Source of the DNA: Paracyclopina nana
Taxonomy: Eukaryota; Arthropoda; Copepoda; Cyclopoida; Cyclopettidae
Assembly: GCA_019096065.1 (NCBI GenBank)
Contig: JAGUCH010000002.1
Span: 14,582,501-14,646,500, forward strand
Direction: 5' to 3'
DNA length: 64,000 nt
Part shown: piece after piece, positions 29,203-37,846 of the stretch
Layout: each line of letters starts with the position of its first letter
Numbering within the stretch: the stretch's first letter is position 1
Made by a program: the position numbers and the translations under genes
The notes under the pieces: model-generated
The model's input: only the letters and a program-made list of their open reading frames with translations
Told to the model about the DNA's origin: nothing
The model's database searches: none

Positions 29203-29447
29203 AGGTAGTGTAAGTGTTGCAAGACTGACCTACAACTATCCTGTATTGATTTTGGAATCAGGCCATTTTTCTGTGAGGAAAGGTTTGATAGATTTTCCAA
29301 TTCTAGTGTACGTTGTTGGTCACAAATTCCATCCATAATTATATGTTTAGGGACATCATTAATTTCCAAGCCGAGTTTTTGAATGTTTTTCGCATTTATC
29401 TCAGGGTAGAGCCAGACGTACTTTTCACATTACATTGAAGAATTCCC

Positions 29448-30601
29448 TCACTTTTTGACGCAAGTGAAGGAAACGCATTTGTAAGTGTACTGCAACATAG
29501 ATCGAGGATTTTGGCAGTATGTTGCCTCACAGTTTTGCTTCTCATTGTGGAACTGAAAGCCAGTTTGCTCTATGACAGAGCGGACAATGTCATAGCTGGG
29601 CTCAATTGAGCTTTCTCGGGGTATGTCAGCAAAATGGTAGAGAAGTGGACCGAAGTTGATCCACATGCCGCCAGTCTTAAGGACTTTGTGGATGAGCTCA
29701 ATGAACTCAACAATGTTGTGGGCGCAGTCAATAAAAAAGCAAGTCACGACACAGTCTTGAGAGCCAAAGGTGCTTTCATCGGAGTAGACCTCCAGGAAGT
29801 CTCCAGCCACCATTGAGAAATTGGCATTGGCAGGCATTTCAGAAGTGTCGATGTCGGGAAAAGAGACAGCTCTGGACTGATCTTCATTACTGAGGTTATT
29901 GGTGAACTGATGAATCCACGGGTAGATGGTGCAACTGTTCTTCTGTTTGCACTTGTTTAGCACATAGTTGGAAGCAATAAGCATGTAAAGGCTGAATTCG
30001 TTGGCTTGGCATTCGAATCCGAGGGCAGCGATTTCAAAGGCAAGTCTGGCCAAGCCAGCACCAGGTACAAGGATTTTGATGTTGCCCCTCTGAGCACTAT
30101 TTAAGTTCCCATACAGTCGTTCAATTTCCTCAAGGATGGGGCCATAGCATTGGTCTCGCTCAGCCTTTCCCTCCTCACTCCAATCACGGACGAACTGTTT
30201 CAAAGTTCCCTGAACCTTTTCTATGTCCAACTGAGCAGTTTTAGCGTTGTCCTCTTTCCCTTCGCACGAATCATGTGTTTGGTTCTCAAACATCTTTTCA
30301 ACGCCCTCTTTGAGAAAGATTGTTTTTAAAGTTACAAAATAATGAAATAGGTTCTGAGAAGGATCTCACCAATGAATTGTTTCACAACAGAATAGTTGAC
30401 ATCGACGCACCGCTCAATTTCTTTCAAGTTATCATCATAACCGTTTTGTATAAGCAATTTCCTATGCTTTGGAAGAATCCTTTTAAGATACTCTCTGGTG
30501 CGAGTCAGCCTATCCTTGGAATCACGGCTGTAATTTTTGTAGGCCTGCACAACTTTTTTGAAGTGAGCTTTTTCCTCCTGCTCCTCCTTCGTCATCGACA
30601 T
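29448..30601 (-). CDS. CARNMT1: Carnosine N-methyltransferase (UPF0586 family)
   Basis: SAM-dependent enzyme that methylates carnosine-type histidine dipeptides in animals and protein histidines in some species. The CDS is the complement of 29448..30307 and 30370..30601 (363 aa, against 409 in human). Exon 1 encodes a charged helical region (HFKKVVQAYKNY). Exon 2 has SAM motif I at ILVPGAGLARLAFEIAALG, followed by the family motif NEFSLYMLIASNYVLN. Further on it has TCFFIDCAHNIVEFIE and GGMWINFGPLLYHF, which are diagnostic of this family. The 62-bp intron joins in phase 1. It is divergent from RAD9, about 550 bp apart. Confidence 0.93.
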
Positions 30602-31154
30602 TTTCAGCCTAGGCGATTTCGCGAATGATGTTTTTCCCGGGATTTGTTTTTGTTTACATTTCTTACTGGACTTGAATTCAAGAGTTACCAGACACCCTAA
30701 TCTCAATTGGACCATTTTATTTTTCTATTTTGCGAAAGCTAACACCAAATTTGCAAGTCCCCACGGAGAACAGTTGGAGGCAAATGTCATGCAACAAAAT
30801 GAATGCTTCATAAACGTGCAAAAAACTGGGAAATTTTGACTTTATATATTGGGTAATTATTTTTCAAGACTTGTAAAACTTTTACAAATAGCTGTGAAGT
30901 CAAGATTATAAGGCATTTAAGCGAATTTAAAATAAGATGCGCATAAGTGAAGCAAATTCTTTATTTGCTCTCGCTCAAATGGTTATAATAATAAAATAAA
31001 TTGACACTAGTTTTGAGGATACAGAGTAGCTGAGCTAATAGAAAGTCGTGGCGCTTTTTGTGACTCTCTTGTAACTCTGTTCTTATATGTGGCGCAATTT
31101 TATAAAAAATCGCGAAACTGTCGTAGCTCCGAGCTCGTAAGTCGCAAGGTAAAC
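30602..31154. promoter_or_regulatory. Divergent intergenic region between CARNMT1 and RAD9
   Basis: AT-rich, about 550 bp between two start codons on opposite strands. Promoters of both genes are expected here, but I see no confident core element. Confidence 0.45.
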
Positions 31155-32336
31155 ATGAAGTGCACTATTCCGGGGAGGCGAGTTAAGCTCCTTGCTAAGG
31201 CCATCCATGCCCTTGCCAAGATAGGTCATGACCTCTACATTGACCCACAACCTGATGGGCTTGCTTTCCGCGCGGTCAATTCATCCAGATCGGCATTCGT
31301 CTCGTTTCTGTTCAAATTAGACTTTTTCGATGTGTACGTCGAGAAAACAGACGACGACTTGAAGAAAATCAATGACTCCAACCCGGAAATGAGTTCACAG
31401 AACCCCTCAAAGTGCCGACTACCCATGCGCTCTGTGCTGATGGTTTTTCGGTCCATTTCAGTCCTGGAGAAGACTGTCGAATCTTGCGACATTCACGTGT
31501 GGCCCAATGAAGAGAAAGTGAAAATTGTGCTGAGCTGCAAGTACTCCGTGCAAAAGGTGTACCGCATCCCGTTCATCGAGTGCGAAGCTTTAAAAGCGGA
31601 ATATGATCCCACACCGGGTGCCAATGCGTTTACCTGCCAGTCAAAAGTGCTAACTGAGGCTGCTCTGAATTTTCTAAAGAACCAGGAAGAGGTCACAATG
31701 ATAGCCACCCCTCAAAGTTTTATCATGAAAAACTACCTCGAGCCTGGGGAGCAAAATCACGGTGCCGTCCACACCGAGTTGACGATGCTTCCCTGCGAGT
31801 TCGAAGCCTTCAATGTGGAAACGAGCACAAACATCACCTACTGTCTCAAAGAGTTGCGCTCTTTCATAGCTTTCGCCGATGCATTCAACTTCCAACTGAC
31901 AGCTACTTACGGAGAAGACGGCAGTCCCATTGTCTTCTCCCTAAATAACGAGGAAATTCTTGAAGCGGCCCTAGTCATGGCCACCCTGGCTACCACTCCT
32001 GAACATCTGAGGCAAAATGCCAACGCTAGCTTGAATCAGACGACAAATTCCACATTTCGTGACACAGAGGATCTTGTTAATCCGCCGAGGCCAAGTTTAA
32101 TTCCCAGGGAGCCGAGAGTGTCAACTATGAACTTGAACGCCTCCACTCCTCACTTTTCTGAAGAAGGCTTTGATGAGCCCATCCTGGAGGCCACCACTCA
32201 TGTCACTTCGGAAACTCCCCCTTCCAAGAAGGCAAGATACCTTTTCAAGCGATGCTTCGAAGCCACTTTCAACCCCTCGACAGTGCCTGGCTTTGACAGA
32301 GTGCTCGCGCCGGACTCCGACGAAGAAGACAGCTGA
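31155..32336 (+). CDS. RAD9A: RAD9, checkpoint clamp (9-1-1) subunit
   Basis: Subunit of the RAD9-RAD1-HUS1 ring that is loaded at damaged DNA and activates ATR signalling. The single-exon CDS encodes 393 aa, near human RAD9A (391). The first about 275 residues form the PCNA-like domain. It starts MKCTIPGRRVKLLAKAIHAL and contains FRAVNSSRSAFVSFLF and YCLKELRSFIAFADAF. The tail is Ser/Thr-rich and ends in acidic DSDEEDS, where family members are phosphorylated to recruit TopBP1. The start was chosen at the conserved MKCTIPG although an in-frame ATG lies at 31089. Its stop codon lies 12 bp from the stop codon of SSX2IP on the other strand. Confidence 0.95.
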   Translation: MKCTIPGRRVKLLAKAIHALAKIGHDLYIDPQPDGLAFRAVNSSRSAFVSFLFKLDFFDVYVEKTDDDLKKINDSNPEMSSQNPSKCRLPMRSVLMVFRSISVLEKTVESCDIHVWPNEEKVKIVLSCKYSVQKVYRIPFIECEALKAEYDPTPGANAFTCQSKVLTEAALNFLKNQEEVTMIATPQSFIMKNYLEPGEQNHGAVHTELTMLPCEFEAFNVETSTNITYCLKELRSFIAFADAFNFQLTATYGEDGSPIVFSLNNEEILEAALVMATLATTPEHLRQNANASLNQTTNSTFRDTEDLVNPPRPSLIPREPRVSTMNLNASTPHFSEEGFDEPILEATTHVTSETPPSKKARYLFKRCFEATFNPSTVPGFDRVLAPDSDEEDS

Positions 32337-32341
32337 GAGAG

Positions 32342-32347
32342 TTTATT
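32342..32347 (-). terminator. Poly(A) signal of SSX2IP
   Basis: AATAAA on the minus strand begins 1 nt after the SSX2IP stop codon (TAA at 32351..32349). If used, cleavage would fall inside the last codons of RAD9 on the opposite strand. Confidence 0.5.
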
Positions 32348-32348
32348 A

Positions 32349-34202
32349 TTACGTTTTCTTGGACAAGGCCTTTCTTATGTTAACCAGATATTCATCCATT
32401 TCCGAATCCAAAATGTCATGATCAGCCTCGGACTCTTTCCTTTTCAAATCACGTTTCTCCAAGTATTTACCAAGGTTTTTCAATTGCTTAGCTAGTTCAT
32501 TGGACGATTCGCTTTCAGAATCTCTTGCTGTTGGTGGCGATTGAGGCCTAGATGTGGACGCTGAAGACGGCGTCACCAACGACCTTCTCTTGCCCACTAG
32601 CTTTCTGTAGGTGGACACAGGTCCAGAGCTTTCATCGGCTGAGCTGTTATTGGCGCTGCTATTCGAATTTACAGGCCTTCGTAGGCTCAGTTTTGACCCA
32701 ATCATGCGGGGCAATGACCTGGAGTCGCCGGCAGAGTTTCTACGAAAATGGGCGTTTCTGATGAAAATTTGGCTACTTAGTGACGCGCAAAGCATAATAA
32801 CGCCTGGCTTCGCGTTGTTGTGTTTTTGTAAACAAATCGAAACGGGAATTAACAGGACTGAGGATCTCGAAGGTAGGACAACTTTTACGCTTTACCTTGT
32901 GGGTGATACGGATGTGGGCGATAAAGATCCGCATCTGGAGCCGGTTTTCGATCGACCAATGTTTGGCACGTGCGTTCGAGTAGCTTGCATGCCCCGATAA
33001 GGCGACAAATGGGAAGATCGAGGCCTGGGTTTTTCGCCTGAATTCGCCCCATCAGTAGAAAGCTGACGTAATTTCACGGTCTCGGCTTTACCAGTGGGAG
33101 GTAGCGTGCATTGGGCCCGGCTCACCCATCCTGGAGGAGCAATGTGCTTCACATCAGACAAGGGCACGAACGTTTCCAAGTTGAAATGGCTCTCAAGAGC
33201 CTCGGCAGTGACATGGCCTTCGCTCACAGGAGCCTGGTCATTGGTGGCAACTTTGTCGAGCAAAGATTTCCACTCTATTTGAAAGGCTTCGCAGGTTGAA
33301 GGCAGTTTGGCAATGTCCGCATTCAAGTCTTGGCCCACTGCGTTGGCAAGGTCGTGCAGCATTTGAGCCATTTGTTGTTGTAGCAAGTCACACTCATTTG
33401 CAAGCAAGTCCTGCTGACTCTGATTGCCAACGATGACTTTTTGCAGCAAGTCATCTCCTCTCCTTTGGTCCTCAGTGTCGCTTTTCCATCGTCCTCTAGG
33501 CTTGCCACTTGGTTTATCCACCATGTCACCAATCACTTCAATAGAAGCATGTTGTCTCCCATGTTGGCCATAACTTTTGGTCTCTGTCAAGACTCTCAGA
33601 AATCTTTCTTTGAGCTTAGCCAGTTCTTGGTCCTTTTTACGAGCCTCATGATTGTAGCGAGTCTCTCGGTGCATGAGCATGGAAGAGAACTTTTTCACCT
33701 CGTCTTTGGCCATCCTCAGCTCATTTTGTAATTGCTGGTTCATCAGAACTGCCTGGCGCTCCTTTGACTCTGAGTCATTGGCCTGGCGTTCCTTGTACTC
33801 GATGAGATCTCGGAGTTTCTGCACATTCGTGTTCATGTGTTCGATGTCGGAAGCGAACCTGCGAAGCTGAGGAAAAGGGATTTTGCGTCAGGAGAGAGAG
33901 GTCTTTGACATAGAGCTGGTTATTACCTGGTGTTCCAGGTCATCGATTTTTTTCAGTTTTTCTTTGTGGCTCTGGATTAGGGACCAGTTGACGTTGACCA
34001 AGGAGACAACATCAAGCTGTCCTCGTCCTCCCTGATCATTATTGCAAATTGAGGGCAGTGCGTTGAGCTCCAGCTCCTGGTTGAGGAAGATGACAGCGCT
34101 TTGCCAGTTGTCGTGAGTGCAGAATGGCTCCAAATCCTCGTCCCCATTTCGGTGGTAGACATCCCTGCTGCACCCAGCAAAGTTTCTCTCAACGTTACTC
34201 AT
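32349..34202 (-). CDS. SSX2IP: SSX2IP/ADIP homologue, centrosomal coiled-coil protein
   Basis: Afadin- and alpha-actinin-binding protein family, which acts at centriolar satellites and cell junctions in vertebrates and in microtubule anchoring in other species. The CDS is the complement of 32349..32757, 32896..33866 and 33927..34202 (551 aa); exon 3 could instead begin at 32739, also in frame. The N-terminal block FCTHDNWQSAVIFLNQEL matches the family. A long coiled coil follows, with the family block YNHEARKKDQELAKLKERF. The C-terminus is Ser/Arg-rich and low in complexity, typical of disorder. Recognition rests mainly on the N-terminal and coiled-coil blocks. Its start codon lies 147 bp downstream of the COLGALT stop codon on the same strand. 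Confidence 0.82.
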
Positions 34203-34226
34203 TTCGACTGTGGTATATGCAGATTA

Positions 34227-34232
34227 TTTATT
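34227..34232 (-). terminator. Poly(A) signal of COLGALT
   Basis: Minus-strand AATAAA 117 bp after the COLGALT stop codon and only 25 bp before the SSX2IP start codon, so the two transcription units meet or overlap. Confidence 0.55.
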
Positions 34233-34349
34233 TTTTCTCCAAAAATATGGCACACACATATTTGCTATCACAGCTTGTCCTTTACATGCATGAGTATTGT
34301 GTCAAATGGGGTTAGATATTAGTTAAGCTCATAATGGGGAAGAAATTAG

Positions 34350-36038
34350 TTAAAGCTCGTCGTGTTTTTCTATGATGGTTGGTGTATTCTCTGTATCGCT
34401 GATGTATCCTTCTTCGCCAGTGTAATGGGTAGGAAACAGTAGGAGAGGATGCACACTGAATGCCTTCAAGTTCCTGTTGACGTAGTGGCTTTTCCACGTG
34501 GCATTGGGATGCCTGTCATACATGATGGGCAAGTACTCATCCACAGGCACCATTTTTTTGAGGGGCTCCTCATCAATGAGCTTTTGAGCTCCTCGGTGAG
34601 TGAGCATGTATCCCAGTGTCCAGTAGGTGTAATTGACGTGCACCAGCCATTTGGAGCCCTCCACCCAATCCTCTTCGACGTTGTGCAAGATTTTCCTGCC
34701 CAGAAAGATGAGGTCCCAGTCTATGCTGAGGTCTCGAATTTCATTCCGGACAGACTGCAACTTTTGCTTGAAGAATGGCTCGAATCGGACGTCATCTTCA
34801 AACACGACCACTTCCTTGTACGAACGTTGGACGACATCATTCCATATGTTGTAGTGGCTCATGAAGCATCCAATTTCGCCAAAAGTCAGCGGCCGTCCAT
34901 GGTATGGCTCGGTGAAGTCTTCCATCATGGCGATGCCATTTTCGTTGAGGTACGTTTCGTTGATGTCCGTCTTGCCATCGACAGCTTTCATCCGGACATA
35001 CTTGATGCGAAGCTCTTCGAAAATGGCCTCCATGTTGGCTTTTCGGTCTGGCCTTCGGTCCAAGTTGACCAGGTACACCTGGTCAGCTCCCAAAGAGTCG
35101 AAATCATCTTCCGGATTCACTTGATCTTTGAGTGGCAGCCTGAATCCGTAGGCAAACATTTCGGTCTTCAGGTTGGACAGGTTGCTCAAGTCCTCGGAAA
35201 TGGTCTGTTGGTCATCCAGTGGTAGCATAATGTAGCCATAAATTTGCTCGTTGCAGACGTGCATGTCAATGTCATTGAAGGCTGCGCTGAGTGCAAAGGT
35301 GATGATGTCATCCTCGGGCCCTTCGTACTCTTCCACAAGTTCGGGATTGAAAGTCAGCCTGGCTGCCTCCCTTTTATTCAGATTTATGAGCACTGAGGAG
35401 TGCACCATGGGCACTGCGAAGCAGCCTTTCCTTTTCCTATTCAAAATGGGCTTGTACTCCTCGGTTCTCTTGTAGTAGTAGTCATTGGTCATTCCTGCCC
35501 AAAAGTTGGCGTACAGGCCAACCGAAGTGAGTAAGGGCGCAACCACAGTCAAATGGGATTTCTGCACCAAATCAGCCAACGTTCGAGGGTTGACAGTGAA
35601 CACATCCGCATCCAGGTACCAAATCCAGTCTGCCCAAATGTGTCTGGCCCTGCTCAACGCCTCTTCTTTCAGCTTGATCATGTGTCGAAATCGAGTGGCT
35701 GACCACTCTAATGGGCCCTTCAACTGATCTCCCATCCTCAAGGGGCCTTTGTGGCCTTGGACCACCACATCGATGGAATGGTAGTCAGCCTGTTTTGTGG
35801 AAAGCCATTCGAGCAGAATATCCTCAGAGTCATCCTCGTTGTGGTCACTTCTGACAAATAGGGCAATCCTGGATTTTGGGTAGTCCAGATTTTCAAGCAG
35901 TTTCAAGGTGTGCCTGAGTAGGTGAGCCTTGTTCCGGACAAAAAGTGCGATTAGCACACTGGGCTGAAGATCCTCATTTTCCCCCTTGGCCGAGGTTGCA
36001 GCCGAGAAGAGCATCGCCACCAGCAGGAGTATCCTCAT
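34350..36038 (-). CDS. COLGALT: Procollagen galactosyltransferase (GT25 family), ER resident
   Basis: ER enzyme that adds galactose to hydroxylysine in collagens. The single-exon CDS encodes 562 aa. A signal peptide (about residues 1-17) precedes an N-terminal glycosyltransferase domain with the metal-binding motif WYLDADVFTVNP around residue 140. A linker leads to the C-terminal GT25 domain, with VYLVNLDRRPDR near 320 and VVFEDDVRFEPFF near 420. The protein ends KHDEL, an ER retrieval signal of the HDEL/KDEL class, which fits a luminal enzyme. Length and domain order match vertebrate COLGALT1/2 (about 620 aa). The absence of introns contrasts with most neighbours. Confidence 0.95.
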   Translation of the reverse strand: MRILLLVAMLFSAATSAKGENEDLQPSVLIALFVRNKAHLLRHTLKLLENLDYPKSRIALFVRSDHNEDDSEDILLEWLSTKQADYHSIDVVVQGHKGPLRMGDQLKGPLEWSATRFRHMIKLKEEALSRARHIWADWIWYLDADVFTVNPRTLADLVQKSHLTVVAPLLTSVGLYANFWAGMTNDYYYKRTEEYKPILNRKRKGCFAVPMVHSSVLINLNKREAARLTFNPELVEEYEGPEDDIITFALSAAFNDIDMHVCNEQIYGYIMLPLDDQQTISEDLSNLSNLKTEMFAYGFRLPLKDQVNPEDDFDSLGADQVYLVNLDRRPDRKANMEAIFEELRIKYVRMKAVDGKTDINETYLNENGIAMMEDFTEPYHGRPLTFGEIGCFMSHYNIWNDVVQRSYKEVVVFEDDVRFEPFFKQKLQSVRNEIRDLSIDWDLIFLGRKILHNVEEDWVEGSKWLVHVNYTYWTLGYMLTHRGAQKLIDEEPLKKMVPVDEYLPIMYDRHPNATWKSHYVNRNLKAFSVHPLLLFPTHYTGEEGYISDTENTPTIIEKHDEL

Positions 36039-36904
36039 TTTTTTGGTGTGTTAGTGATTATCATGGCTAAATTATCAACAAGCATAACACACAGTGTAGA
36101 CAAGCACAAATCCACTTACTTATTGATGCTGCTGCTGCTCCACATTTATGGGGTCACACATTGGCCACATCTGGCTGTTGATGTTGACTATATGCTGCGA
36201 GAGCTGCGTCTGCTGTTGCTGCTCTGTGTTCAGAGCGAATCTTGGCAGCAGGACAATCCTATGCTGCAACGCAGCTGGAGTTGCCGACAATGTTGTTTTT
36301 GTGCTATATCGGAGAGAAACGATCTTTCCAGTGTGTTCTTAGTTTGTCGCCACGGTTTGGTGCTTCTTAAAAGAAGCTAAAAAAGAATACTACATCTTGC
36401 CTTTTCAGGCCTTGATTATGCAACTTAAAGAGCATGGCCACTCAAAAGCAGTTGAAAAAATACTCCTATTTTTAGAGGTGCTAATGTATCCATTACTCTA
36501 TTAAAATGCATATCATTCGCATTAAGCCAGCTCTTTTATGTCTTTGTCCATTTTCTTAAAATTAGGCCCATTTCTGCTATATTATTTTCAATTATTTCTT
36601 TCCCAATCTAAAAAACGAACAGTTTTTAAAGCGTTCAATTGCAGTGGTTTAAATGCCAAAATGGTCTTGGAAAAGCAACCATTGCTCTCATATATACCGA
36701 ATCAAAACTTTTTTTTATTAAATTGAACACGATTCTCAACATTTAAACAAATTTTCAAAGCACCGAGCTGTCCTCAACCTATTTATCAAAATAGGATAAC
36801 ATTGCATATTGTACCATCTAAACGCAAAAGAGTATTGCGCTTATTGAGTTAGGCCCTGTCACACTGACAGGAGCCTGTTGTTTCACTATATAATTTGGGG
36901 TATA

Positions 36905-37666
36905 CTGGTAAAAGGCACTTTTTGAGAAAGGCACCATACAATATTAGCACTTTAATAAAAAGAACTATATAATATTGGCACCCCTAGTATAAGCCACCCA
37001 TCTCATTTATTTTATCGTTTTGGATTAAAAAAATCTGTGTTTTCTGATACACTTGGCTGAAATGACATTAGATTGGTCAACATATGAAAGATCTAGATTA
37101 AATTGGCTAGATAGAAACAATACTTGATTTGCTGAGAGGCCTTATGCTTTGAAAGTGTAGATTCAAAAACCTTGGTTGGGTAGTGTAGGGTTGCTATATC
37201 AGTGAAAAAAATACTTTATGGCACCAGCACATTTTCCACTTTTTGTGATTTTCTTGTCATAGACAAAGTTATGATCAGGAATGTTAACATCGGACATTTT
37301 GCCAAATGAAACTATTATAGCAAACTGACGCTCATGAAACAGAAAATGCCCCTTTTTTGCGCTAAAAATCATGTGATGTTGGTGACATTGAGCGCATGCA
37401 TGCAAATCTTGCAAACTTTGTGAACACCTCAGCAAGCTATTTGCCTCCCAAAAATACCATGTCACCACCTTGCAGAATTTTGAGTCCCTGATAAAGCTCA
37501 TTTGTCTTGCTTGCTATTAGTTGTGGCAGTGCCTTTTATGAATGGTGCCTTTTATTGCAGTGCCATTTATTGCAGTGCCATTTATTGCAATGCCATTGTA
37601 CAATAGTGCCAATTGTTGCAATGCCAATTTATGTAGGTGCCTTTCACAAAAAGTGCCTTTTACCAG
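36905..37666. mobile_element. Foldback element, 762 bp, 31-bp TIRs
   Basis: The left end begins CTGGTAAAAGGCACTTTTTG at 36905 and extends 31 bp. The right end (37636-37666) is its reverse complement with one mismatch. Inside lie short degenerate repeats built on a GTGCC / GGCAC core in both orientations, for example TTTATTGCAGTGCCATTTAT near 37550-37590. No transposase. Confidence 0.65.
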
Positions 37667-37763
37667 CAGAGCCATAATTTGTACATGTTGCTGAACTTAT
37701 CGATGGCCTAGTCAAAATTCCAATAATTGCATCTAGTTCCTGCCATAATATTTTCAGTGTTTT

Positions 37764-37769
37764 TTTATT
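37764..37769 (-). terminator. Poly(A) signal of the GPR158-like gene
   Basis: Minus-strand AATAAA about 78 bp past the stop codon at 37847. Confidence 0.5.
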
Positions 37770-37846
37770 TTGCCCTCGCGGGTTGGTGGATTATAAAAAT
37801 AGTACAGCGTTCAAGCTAGAAGGGAAGTTTTAATGCCTTTGGAGAT

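Larger units (their letters stand above)
36039..37846. other. Intergenic region with a foldback element
   Basis: The part next to 36039 should hold the COLGALT promoter. Open frames around 36048-36380 show no homology. The right half is taken up by the inverted-repeat element at 36905-37666. Confidence 0.5.

Noticed and set aside
34449-35225. 258-codon plus-strand open frame
   Set aside because: Antisense shadow of the COLGALT coding exon.
36048-36380. 110-codon open frame with Leu/Cys-rich sequence
   Set aside because: Lies in the COLGALT upstream region, biased composition from CTG repeats, no homology.
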